Shown in pieces: positions 1-4,547 of a stretch of 6,339 nt of DNA; position 1 is the stretch's first letter, and each line of letters starts with the position of its first letter. Source of the stretch: Bacillota bacterium (GTDB lineage Bacteria; Bacillota_B; Desulfitobacteriia; Desulfitobacteriales; Desulfitobacteriaceae); assembly GCA_021779415.1 (NCBI GenBank), contig JAJYAS010000219.1, positions 1-6,339 of the forward strand, given 5' to 3'. A program made the position numbers and the translations under genes. The notes under the pieces are model-generated. The model was not told the origin of the DNA, ran no database searches, and saw only the letters and a list, made by a program, of their open reading frames with translations.

Positions 1-114
1 GTGGCAAATACCCCACCGCCTGCCATTTCTCATGCGATTTATAATGCAGTGGGAGTCAGAGAAAATCATTTGCCGATTACCCCGGAAAAGGTCTTTTTAG
101 GAATGCAGAAATAA
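1..114 (+). CDS. C-terminal end of a xanthine dehydrogenase / aldehyde oxidase family molybdopterin-binding subunit (partial)
   Basis: Frame 1 is open from the first base to the TAA at 112-114 and encodes 37 residues; the start lies outside the window. The peptide contains HAIYNAVGVR followed by LPITPEKVF. This matches the usual end of the large, molybdenum-cofactor-binding subunit of xanthine dehydrogenase, aldehyde oxidase and CO dehydrogenase type hydroxylases, where an 'A-I-x-N-A-(I/V)-x-(D/N)-A-(V/T)-G-x-R' segment precedes a terminal 'LP-(I/L)-T-P-E-(K/R)-(V/I)'. Family knowledge says such subunits hydroxylate purines, aldehydes or related aromatic substrates using molybdopterin. The missing N-terminal part would be needed to name a substrate. 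A terminator begins 24 bases after the stop, so this is the last gene of its transcript. Confidence 0.85.
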   Translation: MANTPPPAISHAIYNAVGVRENHLPITPEKVFLGMQK

Positions 115-137
115 GATATAATCGGGTTAAGATTGTG

Positions 138-166
138 GCTCCCTTACTAAAGTAGGGGAGCTTTTT
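138..166 (+). terminator. Rho-independent terminator of the molybdenum hydroxylase gene
   Basis: GCTCCCTTAC (138-147) pairs with GTAGGGGAGC (152-161) as a ten-base stem with one G-T pair and a TAAA loop. The 3' arm is followed by TTTTT (162-166). This is a textbook intrinsic terminator and it separates the hydroxylase transcript from the next gene. Confidence 0.9.
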
Positions 167-211
167 CTATCGGTTAAGATAGGCTAACGGATCAATAAAT
201 TTGCTTACAGG

Positions 212-220
212 TGCTATAAT
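212..220 (+). promoter_or_regulatory. Extended -10 promoter for the MazG-like gene
   Basis: A perfect TATAAT (215-220) is preceded by TGC (212-214), giving an extended -10 element. No convincing -35 is seen at 16-18 bases upstream, which is tolerable for an extended -10 promoter. Transcription would start near 227, leaving a leader of about 43 bases before the ATG at 270. The in-frame TTG at 201 lies upstream of this start point. Confidence 0.65.
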
Positions 221-269
221 AAACCAAGATTGTTTGATAGATCTGAGAAATCGAGAGGTAGTGGGAGAA

Positions 270-611
270 ATGACTACAAATAATAAAGCTGACAAACAAC
301 CGCTTGTTTCTAAAACGGTGACATTGCCACGTTTAAACCGCTTAAGTCCTTCCTTAGAAAGCACAGCACTAAAGATTATGGAGGAATCTGGTGAGTTAGC
401 TCAGGCAATAGGTAAACTAAGGGGCCTGAGTGGAGAGCAACAATGCTTGGAAGAAGAAGAAGCCATGCAAATGGTGGCCCGAGAATTAGTTGATGTTGCA
501 CAGACAGCTGTCACGATGATGTTTGTTCTGGAAGAGCAATATGGGATTGATTTAGAGGCTATTCTAGAGGAACATCTAAGAAAGTTGCGCTTTAAGGGTT
601 ATTGTGATTAA
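270..611 (+). CDS. MazG-like nucleotide pyrophosphohydrolase family protein
   Basis: The product is a 113-residue all-helical protein with the metal-binding signature of the MazG / all-alpha NTP pyrophosphatase superfamily: EESGE at residues 38-42 and ELVD (E72, D75) about 30 residues later, giving EExxE...ExxD. Such enzymes hydrolyse nucleoside triphosphates to monophosphate and pyrophosphate with Mg2+, and small members are thought to clear non-canonical or excess nucleotides in the cytoplasm. The length fits the short single-domain MazG-like group rather than full MazG. The frame is open back to a TTG at 201. I chose the ATG at 270 because AGAGGT (254-259) sits 10 bases before it and the extended -10 element at 212-220 places the transcript start near 227. 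It stands alone, with a terminator upstream and a separate promoter for the next gene. The substrate cannot be read from sequence. Confidence 0.8.
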   Translation: MTTNNKADKQPLVSKTVTLPRLNRLSPSLESTALKIMEESGELAQAIGKLRGLSGEQQCLEEEEAMQMVARELVDVAQTAVTMMFVLEEQYGIDLEAILEEHLRKLRFKGYCD

Positions 612-642
612 GGAATAGTTTCCAAGAGGTTTTTAAAGCTTC

Positions 643-658
643 TGTGATCCTAGTCACG
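643..658 (+). promoter_or_regulatory. Candidate CRP/FNR-family activator site
   Basis: TGTGA (643-647), six bases, then TCACG (654-658) form an inverted repeat differing at one position from the CRP-type consensus TGTGA-N6-TCACA. The centre is at 650.5, which is 41.5 bases before the start point predicted from the -10 at 680-685. That is the classical class II activator position. CRP/FNR-family regulators are numerous in Clostridia, but which one would bind is not visible here. The site is an inference from pattern and spacing. Confidence 0.4.
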
Positions 659-676
659 ATAAGTTAGAATAGGGTT

Positions 677-685
677 TGGTACAAT
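677..685 (+). promoter_or_regulatory. Extended -10 promoter for the MetE-like gene
   Basis: TACAAT (680-685) matches the -10 consensus at five of six positions and is preceded by TGG (677-679), an extended -10 element. No good -35 hexamer is present, as expected if the CRP/FNR-like site at 643-658 replaces it. The start point would be near 692. An alternative -10, TAGAAT (665-670), would place the inverted repeat inside the core promoter and suggest repression instead. Confidence 0.4.
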
Positions 686-741
686 TCAAGGTAAGTAATT
701 ATAAAACTATTCTGACTACCAAGGAAGGAGGTATAGTAATA

Positions 742-1764
742 GTGCTTCCAGGTCAAGCTTTAACAACTGCCATGGGTATCTTGCCGCATACAGATTTAGC
801 AGAGGCTCAAAAACTGGCGCTAACTTTAGATATTCCCTTTTGGCCCCAATTGCCGCGCTTTCGATTCAAGGAAGATATGTATGCTCAATTTGCTGAGCAT
901 TTCCCTGGGATCATAGTGGATGAAGTAAACAAAAGTCTCCATTTCTCCCAAACACGTTTTGCTGAGGAGCTGGATGAATATCTTGAGGCCAGTAATATGT
1001 CTGATCACTTTGCCCTATCTGTTGAATCATCTGCAGCGTTTAGGGGATTTTTGGCGGAGGACTTGTCTCCCTATAAAATGGTTCACGGACAAACGGTTGG
1101 TCCCATTAGTTTTGGGCTGAAGATATGTGATGAAGAGCGGAAACCCATGATTTATAACGACTTTGTCCGCGAGATTCTTTACGACTTTCTTGGGCATAAG
1201 ATTAGTTGGCAATATCATCAATTAAAACAGATTCATCCAAACCCCTTTGTTTGGTTGGATGAACCAGGCTTAGAAATGATTTTCAACTCGTTGAGTGCTT
1301 ATACGTCTGAAGTCGCCCAAATAGAATATCGAGCTTTCTTGTCAAAACTGCCGGGACCTAAGGGTGTTCATTTATGTGGTAATCCTGACTGGGCTTTTCT
1401 CCTAAACGCGGATATTGATATCCTATCTGTGGATGCTTTTACTTGGGGCCACATCTTCGTGCGTTATATAGATGAAGTAAAAGAATTTCTGCGACGTGGC
1501 AAAATAATAGCTTGGGGAATTATTCCGACTTTAACCAGCGAATTAAGTCTGGAGACTGCGGAATCTCTAACTGCTCGACTGCGCGAATTATGGAAGTTTC
1601 TTAATCAACATGGCTTGGATGATGACTTAATCTTTGACCGTTCTTGGTTAGCCCCTTCCCGTTGTTGCCTTATTAATGGGGATGGAACAACTAGTGTCAA
1701 CCACTCGTTTTCGTTGTTACGAGAAATATCTCAAACTCTTCGTACTCGTTATAAGAGCTTTTGA
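742..1764 (+). CDS. UroD / cobalamin-independent methionine synthase (MetE) superfamily protein, probable zinc-dependent methyltransferase
   Basis: The 340-residue product resembles the C-terminal catalytic barrel of MetE, without MetE's N-terminal domain. Visible MetE-like signatures are GILPHTD (12-18, the 'GSFPxT' position), LDEPGLE (172-178, the 'DEPAL' strand), HLCG (H210 and C212, the paired zinc ligands) and a cysteine pair C308/C309 near the end, where MetE has its last zinc cysteine. D231 may stand in for the zinc glutamate, but that alignment is uncertain. Family members move methyl groups between cobalamin, folate or methylated substrates and a thiol held on zinc, in the cytoplasm. 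The actual donor and acceptor are not readable here. Start: AAGGAGGT (725-732) lies 9 bases before GTG 742. The frame continues upstream to TTG 676, but those extra residues have no family resemblance and 676 precedes the predicted transcript start. A small Cys-rich gene follows 23 bases after the stop. Confidence 0.75.
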   Translation: MLPGQALTTAMGILPHTDLAEAQKLALTLDIPFWPQLPRFRFKEDMYAQFAEHFPGIIVDEVNKSLHFSQTRFAEELDEYLEASNMSDHFALSVESSAAFRGFLAEDLSPYKMVHGQTVGPISFGLKICDEERKPMIYNDFVREILYDFLGHKISWQYHQLKQIHPNPFVWLDEPGLEMIFNSLSAYTSEVAQIEYRAFLSKLPGPKGVHLCGNPDWAFLLNADIDILSVDAFTWGHIFVRYIDEVKEFLRRGKIIAWGIIPTLTSELSLETAESLTARLRELWKFLNQHGLDDDLIFDRSWLAPSRCCLINGDGTTSVNHSFSLLREISQTLRTRYKSF

Positions 1765-1787
1765 CTTGAAAATAGCGGATTGTGTCT

Positions 1788-1976
1788 ATGAATATCGTCA
1801 CTATTAAATTTCAAACTAATAGGGGGTATTTTGCACCCACTGAGGAGGGCCTATCCGAAAAGGTTTGTTATTGCGTTTGTCCCGATTGCGTAGGTACGTT
1901 ACAAGACAAGGTGTTTGATTATTATGATGAAGCTTTAGCTCAAGGGTACGAATCTAAGAGTATTGGTAAAAAATAA
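1788..1976 (+). CDS. Small cysteine-cluster protein of unknown function
   Basis: This open frame encodes 62 residues from ATG 1788; GTG 1782 is an alternative start that adds two residues. The notable feature is four cysteines in nine residues, C27-x-C29-x-C31-x2-C34, followed by an acidic, probably helical tail (DKVFDYYDEAL). The spacing could hold a zinc ion or serve redox chemistry. It is not a standard 4Fe-4S ferredoxin motif (CxxCxxC) or rubredoxin knuckle pair. The ribosome site is weak (AGCGGA about 8 bases before the ATG). It starts 23 bases after the MetE-like gene and ends just before a strong terminator, so the two are probably co-transcribed. I do not recognise the family. The coding call rests on this context and on the ordered cysteine cluster. 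Confidence 0.6.
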   Translation: MNIVTIKFQTNRGYFAPTEEGLSEKVCYCVCPDCVGTLQDKVFDYYDEALAQGYESKSIGKK

Positions 1977-2000
1977 CCTAATCATTAAAGAGAAAGTCTT

Positions 2001-2051
2001 AAAGGGGCTGTTGCAAACGAACTGAGGGTTCGTAAGCATCAGCCCCTTTTT
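2001..2051 (+). terminator. Long rho-independent terminator after the MetE-like / Cys-rich unit
   Basis: AAAGGGGCTG (2001-2010) pairs with CAGCCCCTTT (2040-2049). In the same register, TGC (2012-2014) pairs with GCA (2036-2038) and ACGAAC (2017-2022) pairs with GTTCGT (2028-2033), leaving a TGAGG loop. The 3' arm runs into TTTTT (2047-2051). The result is one long rod with a single mismatch and an AA/AA internal loop, typical of a strong terminator. Confidence 0.9.
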
Positions 2052-2076
2052 ATGCCTGAAAGATAAGGAAAACGGA

Positions 2077-2105
2077 GAATAGTTTAACTGTTCGAAATTT
2101 TTTTT
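2077..2105 (+). terminator. Possible second, weak terminator
   Basis: GAATAG (2077-2082) can pair with CTGTTC (2088-2093), with one G-T pair and a TTTAA loop. After GAAA comes a run of eight T residues (2098-2105). The stem is short and AT-rich, so it may only back up the stronger terminator upstream. It could also simply be AT-rich leader DNA. Confidence 0.3.
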
Positions 2106-2116
2106 AGTAAACTAAA
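2103..2116. repeat. Small inverted repeat TTTAGT-AA-ACTAAA
   Basis: Two six-base arms flank an AA centre, the size of a small operator. Its TTAGTAA word (2104-2110) recurs in the right arm of the larger palindrome at 2154-2160 and, inverted, in the left arm at 2141-2147. A shared binding protein is possible but unproven. Confidence 0.4.
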
Positions 2117-2129
2117 GGATTTCAAAGTA

Positions 2130-2171
2130 TTATACCGAAGTTACTAAGATATCTTAGTAACTTCGGTATAA
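2130..2171. repeat. Perfect 42-bp palindrome upstream of the DegV-family gene
   Basis: The sequence from 2130 to 2171 is its own reverse complement with no spacer: the left arm begins TTATACCGAAG and the right arm ends CTTCGGTATAA, with the centre between 2150 and 2151. It ends 46 bases before the ATG at 2218. No T-run follows on either strand, so it does not look like a normal intrinsic terminator. It could be an operator, a cruciform-forming element or an RNA hairpin in the leader of the DegV gene. A possible -10, TATTAT (2128-2133), overlaps its left edge. Confidence 0.85.
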
Positions 2172-2217
2172 GGACAGTTGATGACTCAAATATTAAGGAT
2201 AACACGGAGGGTTTTAT

Positions 2218-3060
2218 ATGAAAAAAATTGCCCTGGTGACTGACAGTACCGCTGACTTAACAGCAGAAATTATTAAAGAGTGTGATATTCATATAATCCC
2301 TCTGAAAGTAAGGTTTGGCGAACAAGAATACTCTGATGAAGAACTAACCAGCGAAGAATTCTACAGGCGTTTACAAGCGGATGTAGTGCTTCCCAAAACG
2401 TCACAACCGACACCCGAGGAGTTCGGTTGTTTATACAGTAAGTTGCTTGAAGAGTATCACGAAGTAATATCTGTTCATATTTCATCGGCCCTTAGCGGTA
2501 CATTTAATGCCGCTTATCTGGCCAAAGAGAAGTTTAAAGAAAAGATCCACCTCGTTGATTCTAAAACGATAAGTTTAGGTGCGGGTTTAATGATCATGGA
2601 GGCAGCTAAGAATATTAGAGAGGGTCAAGATATTAGCGGGATTTTGAATAACCTTGGCAAGGCTAGAAAGAACATAGAAACTCTTTTTACGTTGAATACG
2701 TTGGAATACTTGCAAAAAGGTGGTCGAATTGGAAAGGTTCAAGGTTTCATGGGGTCACTCTTAAATATTAAACCTATTATTAGAGTTGGGGACGATGGAG
2801 TGTATCACAATTCAGGAAAGGCTCACAGTCAGAAGAAGGCTTTAGATAGTGTGGTTCAAGCTTTTCAGGATTTAACAAAGGGAAGGAAACCTATCCATTT
2901 GGCTGTCGCGCATGGCGCCGCTCTACAAGCTGGAATCTATTTAAAAGAAGTTTTGGAAAATGCCTTTCAACTTCAGACTACTGTGTTTACTCAGGTTGGA
3001 TCTGTCATTGGTGTTCACACTGGCCCGGGAACTGTGGGGGCTGCCATACAGTTCGAGTAG
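2218..3060 (+). CDS. DegV/FakB-family fatty-acid-binding protein
   Basis: The product has 280 residues, the usual DegV length. It shows the expected signatures in order: VTDSTADL (7-14), KTSQPTPEEF (60-69), SSALSGTFNAA (89-99), LEYLQKGGRIGK (162-173) and HTGPGTVG (267-274). In characterised FakB proteins the equivalents of T61, S93 and H267 line the fatty-acid carboxylate site, and all three are present. FakB carries a free fatty acid for phosphorylation by the kinase FakA, producing acyl-phosphate for phospholipid synthesis. No FakA (DAK-domain) gene lies in this window, so that partner would have to be elsewhere. Start: GGAGGG (2206-2211) is 6 bases before ATG 2218. Specificity for chain type cannot be read. 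The 42-bp palindrome just upstream is the most obvious candidate control element. The symbol is left empty because DegV paralogs are usually several per genome. Confidence 0.92.
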   Translation: MKKIALVTDSTADLTAEIIKECDIHIIPLKVRFGEQEYSDEELTSEEFYRRLQADVVLPKTSQPTPEEFGCLYSKLLEEYHEVISVHISSALSGTFNAAYLAKEKFKEKIHLVDSKTISLGAGLMIMEAAKNIREGQDISGILNNLGKARKNIETLFTLNTLEYLQKGGRIGKVQGFMGSLLNIKPIIRVGDDGVYHNSGKAHSQKKALDSVVQAFQDLTKGRKPIHLAVAHGAALQAGIYLKEVLENAFQLQTTVFTQVGSVIGVHTGPGTVGAAIQFE

Positions 3061-3067
3061 AAAACAT

Positions 3068-3105
3068 GCACTCTGGGGATGAATTCTCTAGGGTGCTTAA
3101 ATTTC
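3068..3105 (+). terminator. Probable terminator after the DegV-family gene
   Basis: GCACTCTGGGGA (3068-3079) pairs with TTCTCTAGGGTGC (3084-3096) over twelve base pairs, including three G-T pairs, with a short loop. The tail TTAAATTTC is only moderately T-rich. A second hairpin, AAATTTC-TAAA-GAAATTT (3099-3116), follows immediately. Termination may be partial. Confidence 0.5.
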
Positions 3106-3117
3106 TAAAGAAATTTC

Positions 3118-3143
3118 CGGAATACAGCTTTAATCGTTAGAAT
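3118..3143 (+). promoter_or_regulatory. Weak candidate promoter for the small membrane protein gene
   Basis: TAGAAT (3138-3143) matches the -10 consensus at five positions, but no good -35 is spaced correctly. CGGAATA (3118-3124) with AGAAT (3139-3143), 14 bases apart, also resembles the pattern used by sigma-H in Bacillus. Either reading is tentative. Confidence 0.2.
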
Positions 3144-3172
3144 AGGGATGATACTTTAACGAGCAACGGCGT

Positions 3173-3394
3173 ATGATAGATTTGAAGTATAGACAGTTGA
3201 AGGAGATAGGGACGGAAGGGTTGAAGCATATGGGCTATGTGACGTCTGCGATTGCCTTGGGAGTTGTATTATTGTTTGCTTATGGGTTAAAATATCAACG
3301 TCGCGAGGCACAAAGAAAACGAAAAACCAAAGCTGATAAAGTATATCCTTTATCAAGAACTAAAAAACAAAGCAATTTAAGAAGAATTAAATAG
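3173..3394 (+). CDS. Small single-pass membrane protein of unknown function
   Basis: The open frame encodes 73 residues from ATG 3173. Residues about 21-39 (starting GYVTSAIALGVVLLF) form one hydrophobic membrane segment. The following part is strongly basic (KYQRREAQRKRKTK and beyond), so the C-terminal tail should stay in the cytoplasm. No catalytic motif or cysteine is visible. The start is uncertain: ATG 3173 has almost no ribosome site, whereas GGAAGGG (3214-3220) sits 9 bases before an in-frame ATG at 3230, giving a 54-residue form that begins right at the membrane segment. It lies between the DegV-family gene and galE on the same strand, 77 bases before galE, and could be co-transcribed with galE. 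I do not recognise the family. Confidence 0.55.
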   Translation: MIDLKYRQLKEIGTEGLKHMGYVTSAIALGVVLLFAYGLKYQRREAQRKRKTKADKVYPLSRTKKQSNLRRIK

Positions 3395-3416
3395 TTTAAA
3401 TTGTTATGCTAAATCC

Positions 3417-3435
3417 AATCGTCAACGATTATAAG
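3417..3435 (+). promoter_or_regulatory. Inverted repeat overlapping a possible galE -10
   Basis: AATCGT (3417-3422) and ACGATT (3425-3430) form a perfect inverted repeat around CA. Its right end overlaps TATAAG (3430-3435), a five-of-six -10 match, about 37 bases before the galE ATG. No correctly spaced -35 is seen. It may be an operator and weak promoter for galE, or coincidence. Confidence 0.25.
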
Positions 3436-3471
3436 GCACAATTGAGCTTGAAATACTCAGGAGGGAATAGG

Positions 3472-4470
3472 ATGGCGGTTTTGGTTACGGGGGGAGCCGG
3501 CTATATCGGAAGTCATACGGTTGCAGAATTTATAGATAAGGGTGAAGAAATCGTTGTATTAGACAATCTTCAAAAAGGGCATCGTAATGCCGTTCTGTCA
3601 GGGGCTTTTTACCAAGGAGATATTCGGGATTCCGAGATACTTGAAAAGGTTTTCTCAAATCATGATATTGAGGCGGTTATCCATTTCGCGGCAGATTCTC
3701 TAGTTGGGGAGAGTGTACAAGAACCTCTTAAATATTATGATAATAATTTGATTACAGCTCAAAGATTACTAGTCTGTATGGTGAAATTTGGGGTTAAAAA
3801 AATTGTCTTCTCTTCAACGGCTGCAGCCTACGGAGAGCCGGAAAGTATTCCCATAAGAGAAACGGATCGTAAGGTGCCAACGAATCCCTATGGTGAAACT
3901 AAACTCGCCATCGAAACTATGTTGAAATGGTGTGAGCAAGCCTACGGGACACAGAGTGTCGCTTTACGATACTTTAATGCTGCGGGCGCACATGTAGATG
4001 GACATATTGGCGAAGATCATCGACCGGAAAGTCATTTGATCCCCATTATTTTGCAAGTGGCCGCAGGGCAAAGAGATGTTCTAGCGGTCTTCGGTGATGA
4101 TTATCCAACAGTCGATGGAACGTGTATTCGAGACTATATACATGTAACAGATTTGGCTAATGCACATTGGCTTGCTTTACAGAAACTTAGGAAAACTGGG
4201 GAAAGTGCAGTATATAACCTGGGCAATGGAGAAGGGTTTTCAGTAAGGGAAGTTGTCGAAAAGGCAAGGGAAATCACAGGACATTCCATCCCTTTACAAA
4301 TAGTCCCGCGTCGCGGCGGGGACCCTGCCATTTTGGTGGCCTCCTCGAGAAAGGCACAGGAGGAGTTAGGTTGGAAGCCACAATTTGATAGTTTAGGGCA
4401 GATTATTCAATCTGCTTGGAATTGGCACAAGAACCATCCCAAAGGGTTTGATAGCTTAAGTGAACTTTAA
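3472..4470 (+). CDS. galE: UDP-glucose 4-epimerase
   Basis: GalE interconverts UDP-glucose and UDP-galactose in the cytoplasm, serving galactose use and supply of sugar nucleotides for cell-surface glycans. The 332-residue protein is a full-length extended short-chain dehydrogenase. Its NAD-binding GGAGYIGSH is at 7-15, with D31 after the second strand (VVLDNL) for the ribose. HFAADSLVGES (71-81), SSTAAAYGEP (114-123), YGETK with catalytic Y140 and K144, and RYFNAAGA (166-173) follow in family order. T116 takes the usual Ser/Thr catalytic position. Start: AGGAGGG (3459-3465) lies 6 bases before ATG 3472, and the Rossmann strand MAVLVTGG begins there. The frame is open upstream to 3406, but those residues are unlike GalE. 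Leu288 lies about where substrate size is gated in characterised enzymes, so activity on N-acetylated sugars is uncertain. No other galactose genes (galK, galT) are nearby, which fits a role in surface polysaccharide. Confidence 0.95.
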   Translation: MAVLVTGGAGYIGSHTVAEFIDKGEEIVVLDNLQKGHRNAVLSGAFYQGDIRDSEILEKVFSNHDIEAVIHFAADSLVGESVQEPLKYYDNNLITAQRLLVCMVKFGVKKIVFSSTAAAYGEPESIPIRETDRKVPTNPYGETKLAIETMLKWCEQAYGTQSVALRYFNAAGAHVDGHIGEDHRPESHLIPIILQVAAGQRDVLAVFGDDYPTVDGTCIRDYIHVTDLANAHWLALQKLRKTGESAVYNLGNGEGFSVREVVEKAREITGHSIPLQIVPRRGGDPAILVASSRKAQEELGWKPQFDSLGQIIQSAWNWHKNHPKGFDSLSEL

Positions 4471-4516
4471 ATTCATGAAGAACCCCCACTTCGCAAAGTC
4501 GGGGTTCTTCATGAAT
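4471..4516. terminator. Strong hairpin between convergent galE and acyl-CoA dehydrogenase genes
   Basis: ATTCATGAAGAACCCC (4471-4486) pairs perfectly over sixteen bases with GGGGTTCTTCATGAAT (4501-4516). After one C-C mismatch, ACTT (4488-4491) pairs with AAGT (4496-4499) around a CGCA loop. It begins directly after the galE stop and ends 31 bases before the stop of the opposing gene. It lacks a strong T-run on either side, so the core CCCC/GGGG stem with a TTCTT tail would act as a bidirectional terminator for both convergent genes. Confidence 0.75.
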
Positions 4517-4547
4517 ATCAATTTGAAAAGTCTTTAATATTAAGGGC

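Noticed and set aside
167..364. Minus-strand open frame across the MazG-like gene
   Set aside because: It runs antisense to a well-supported gene, with no ribosome site and no family resemblance. It is best read as a shadow frame, as are the antisense frames at 826-1008, 1027-1221, 2273-2485, 3156-3356 and 4134-4331.
1761..1792. TTGACT (1761-1766) as a -35 for the small Cys-rich gene
   Set aside because: No acceptable -10 lies 16-18 bases downstream, and any transcript would start inside the small gene. The close spacing to the MetE-like gene favours co-transcription.
2130..2171. The 42-bp palindrome as an intrinsic terminator
   Set aside because: Neither strand shows a T-run after the hairpin (AGGACAG on plus, TACTTTG on minus), and the upstream genes already end at a strong terminator 80 bases earlier.
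2130..2171. Part of a CRISPR array or a transposon end
   Set aside because: There is only one copy in the window, no spacer pattern, no matching distant inverted copy and no transposase nearby.
3401..3435. TTGTTA (3401-3406) with TATAAG (3430-3435) as a full galE promoter
   Set aside because: The 23-base spacer is too long for a sigma-A promoter, so only the -10 and the overlapping inverted repeat were kept, at low confidence.
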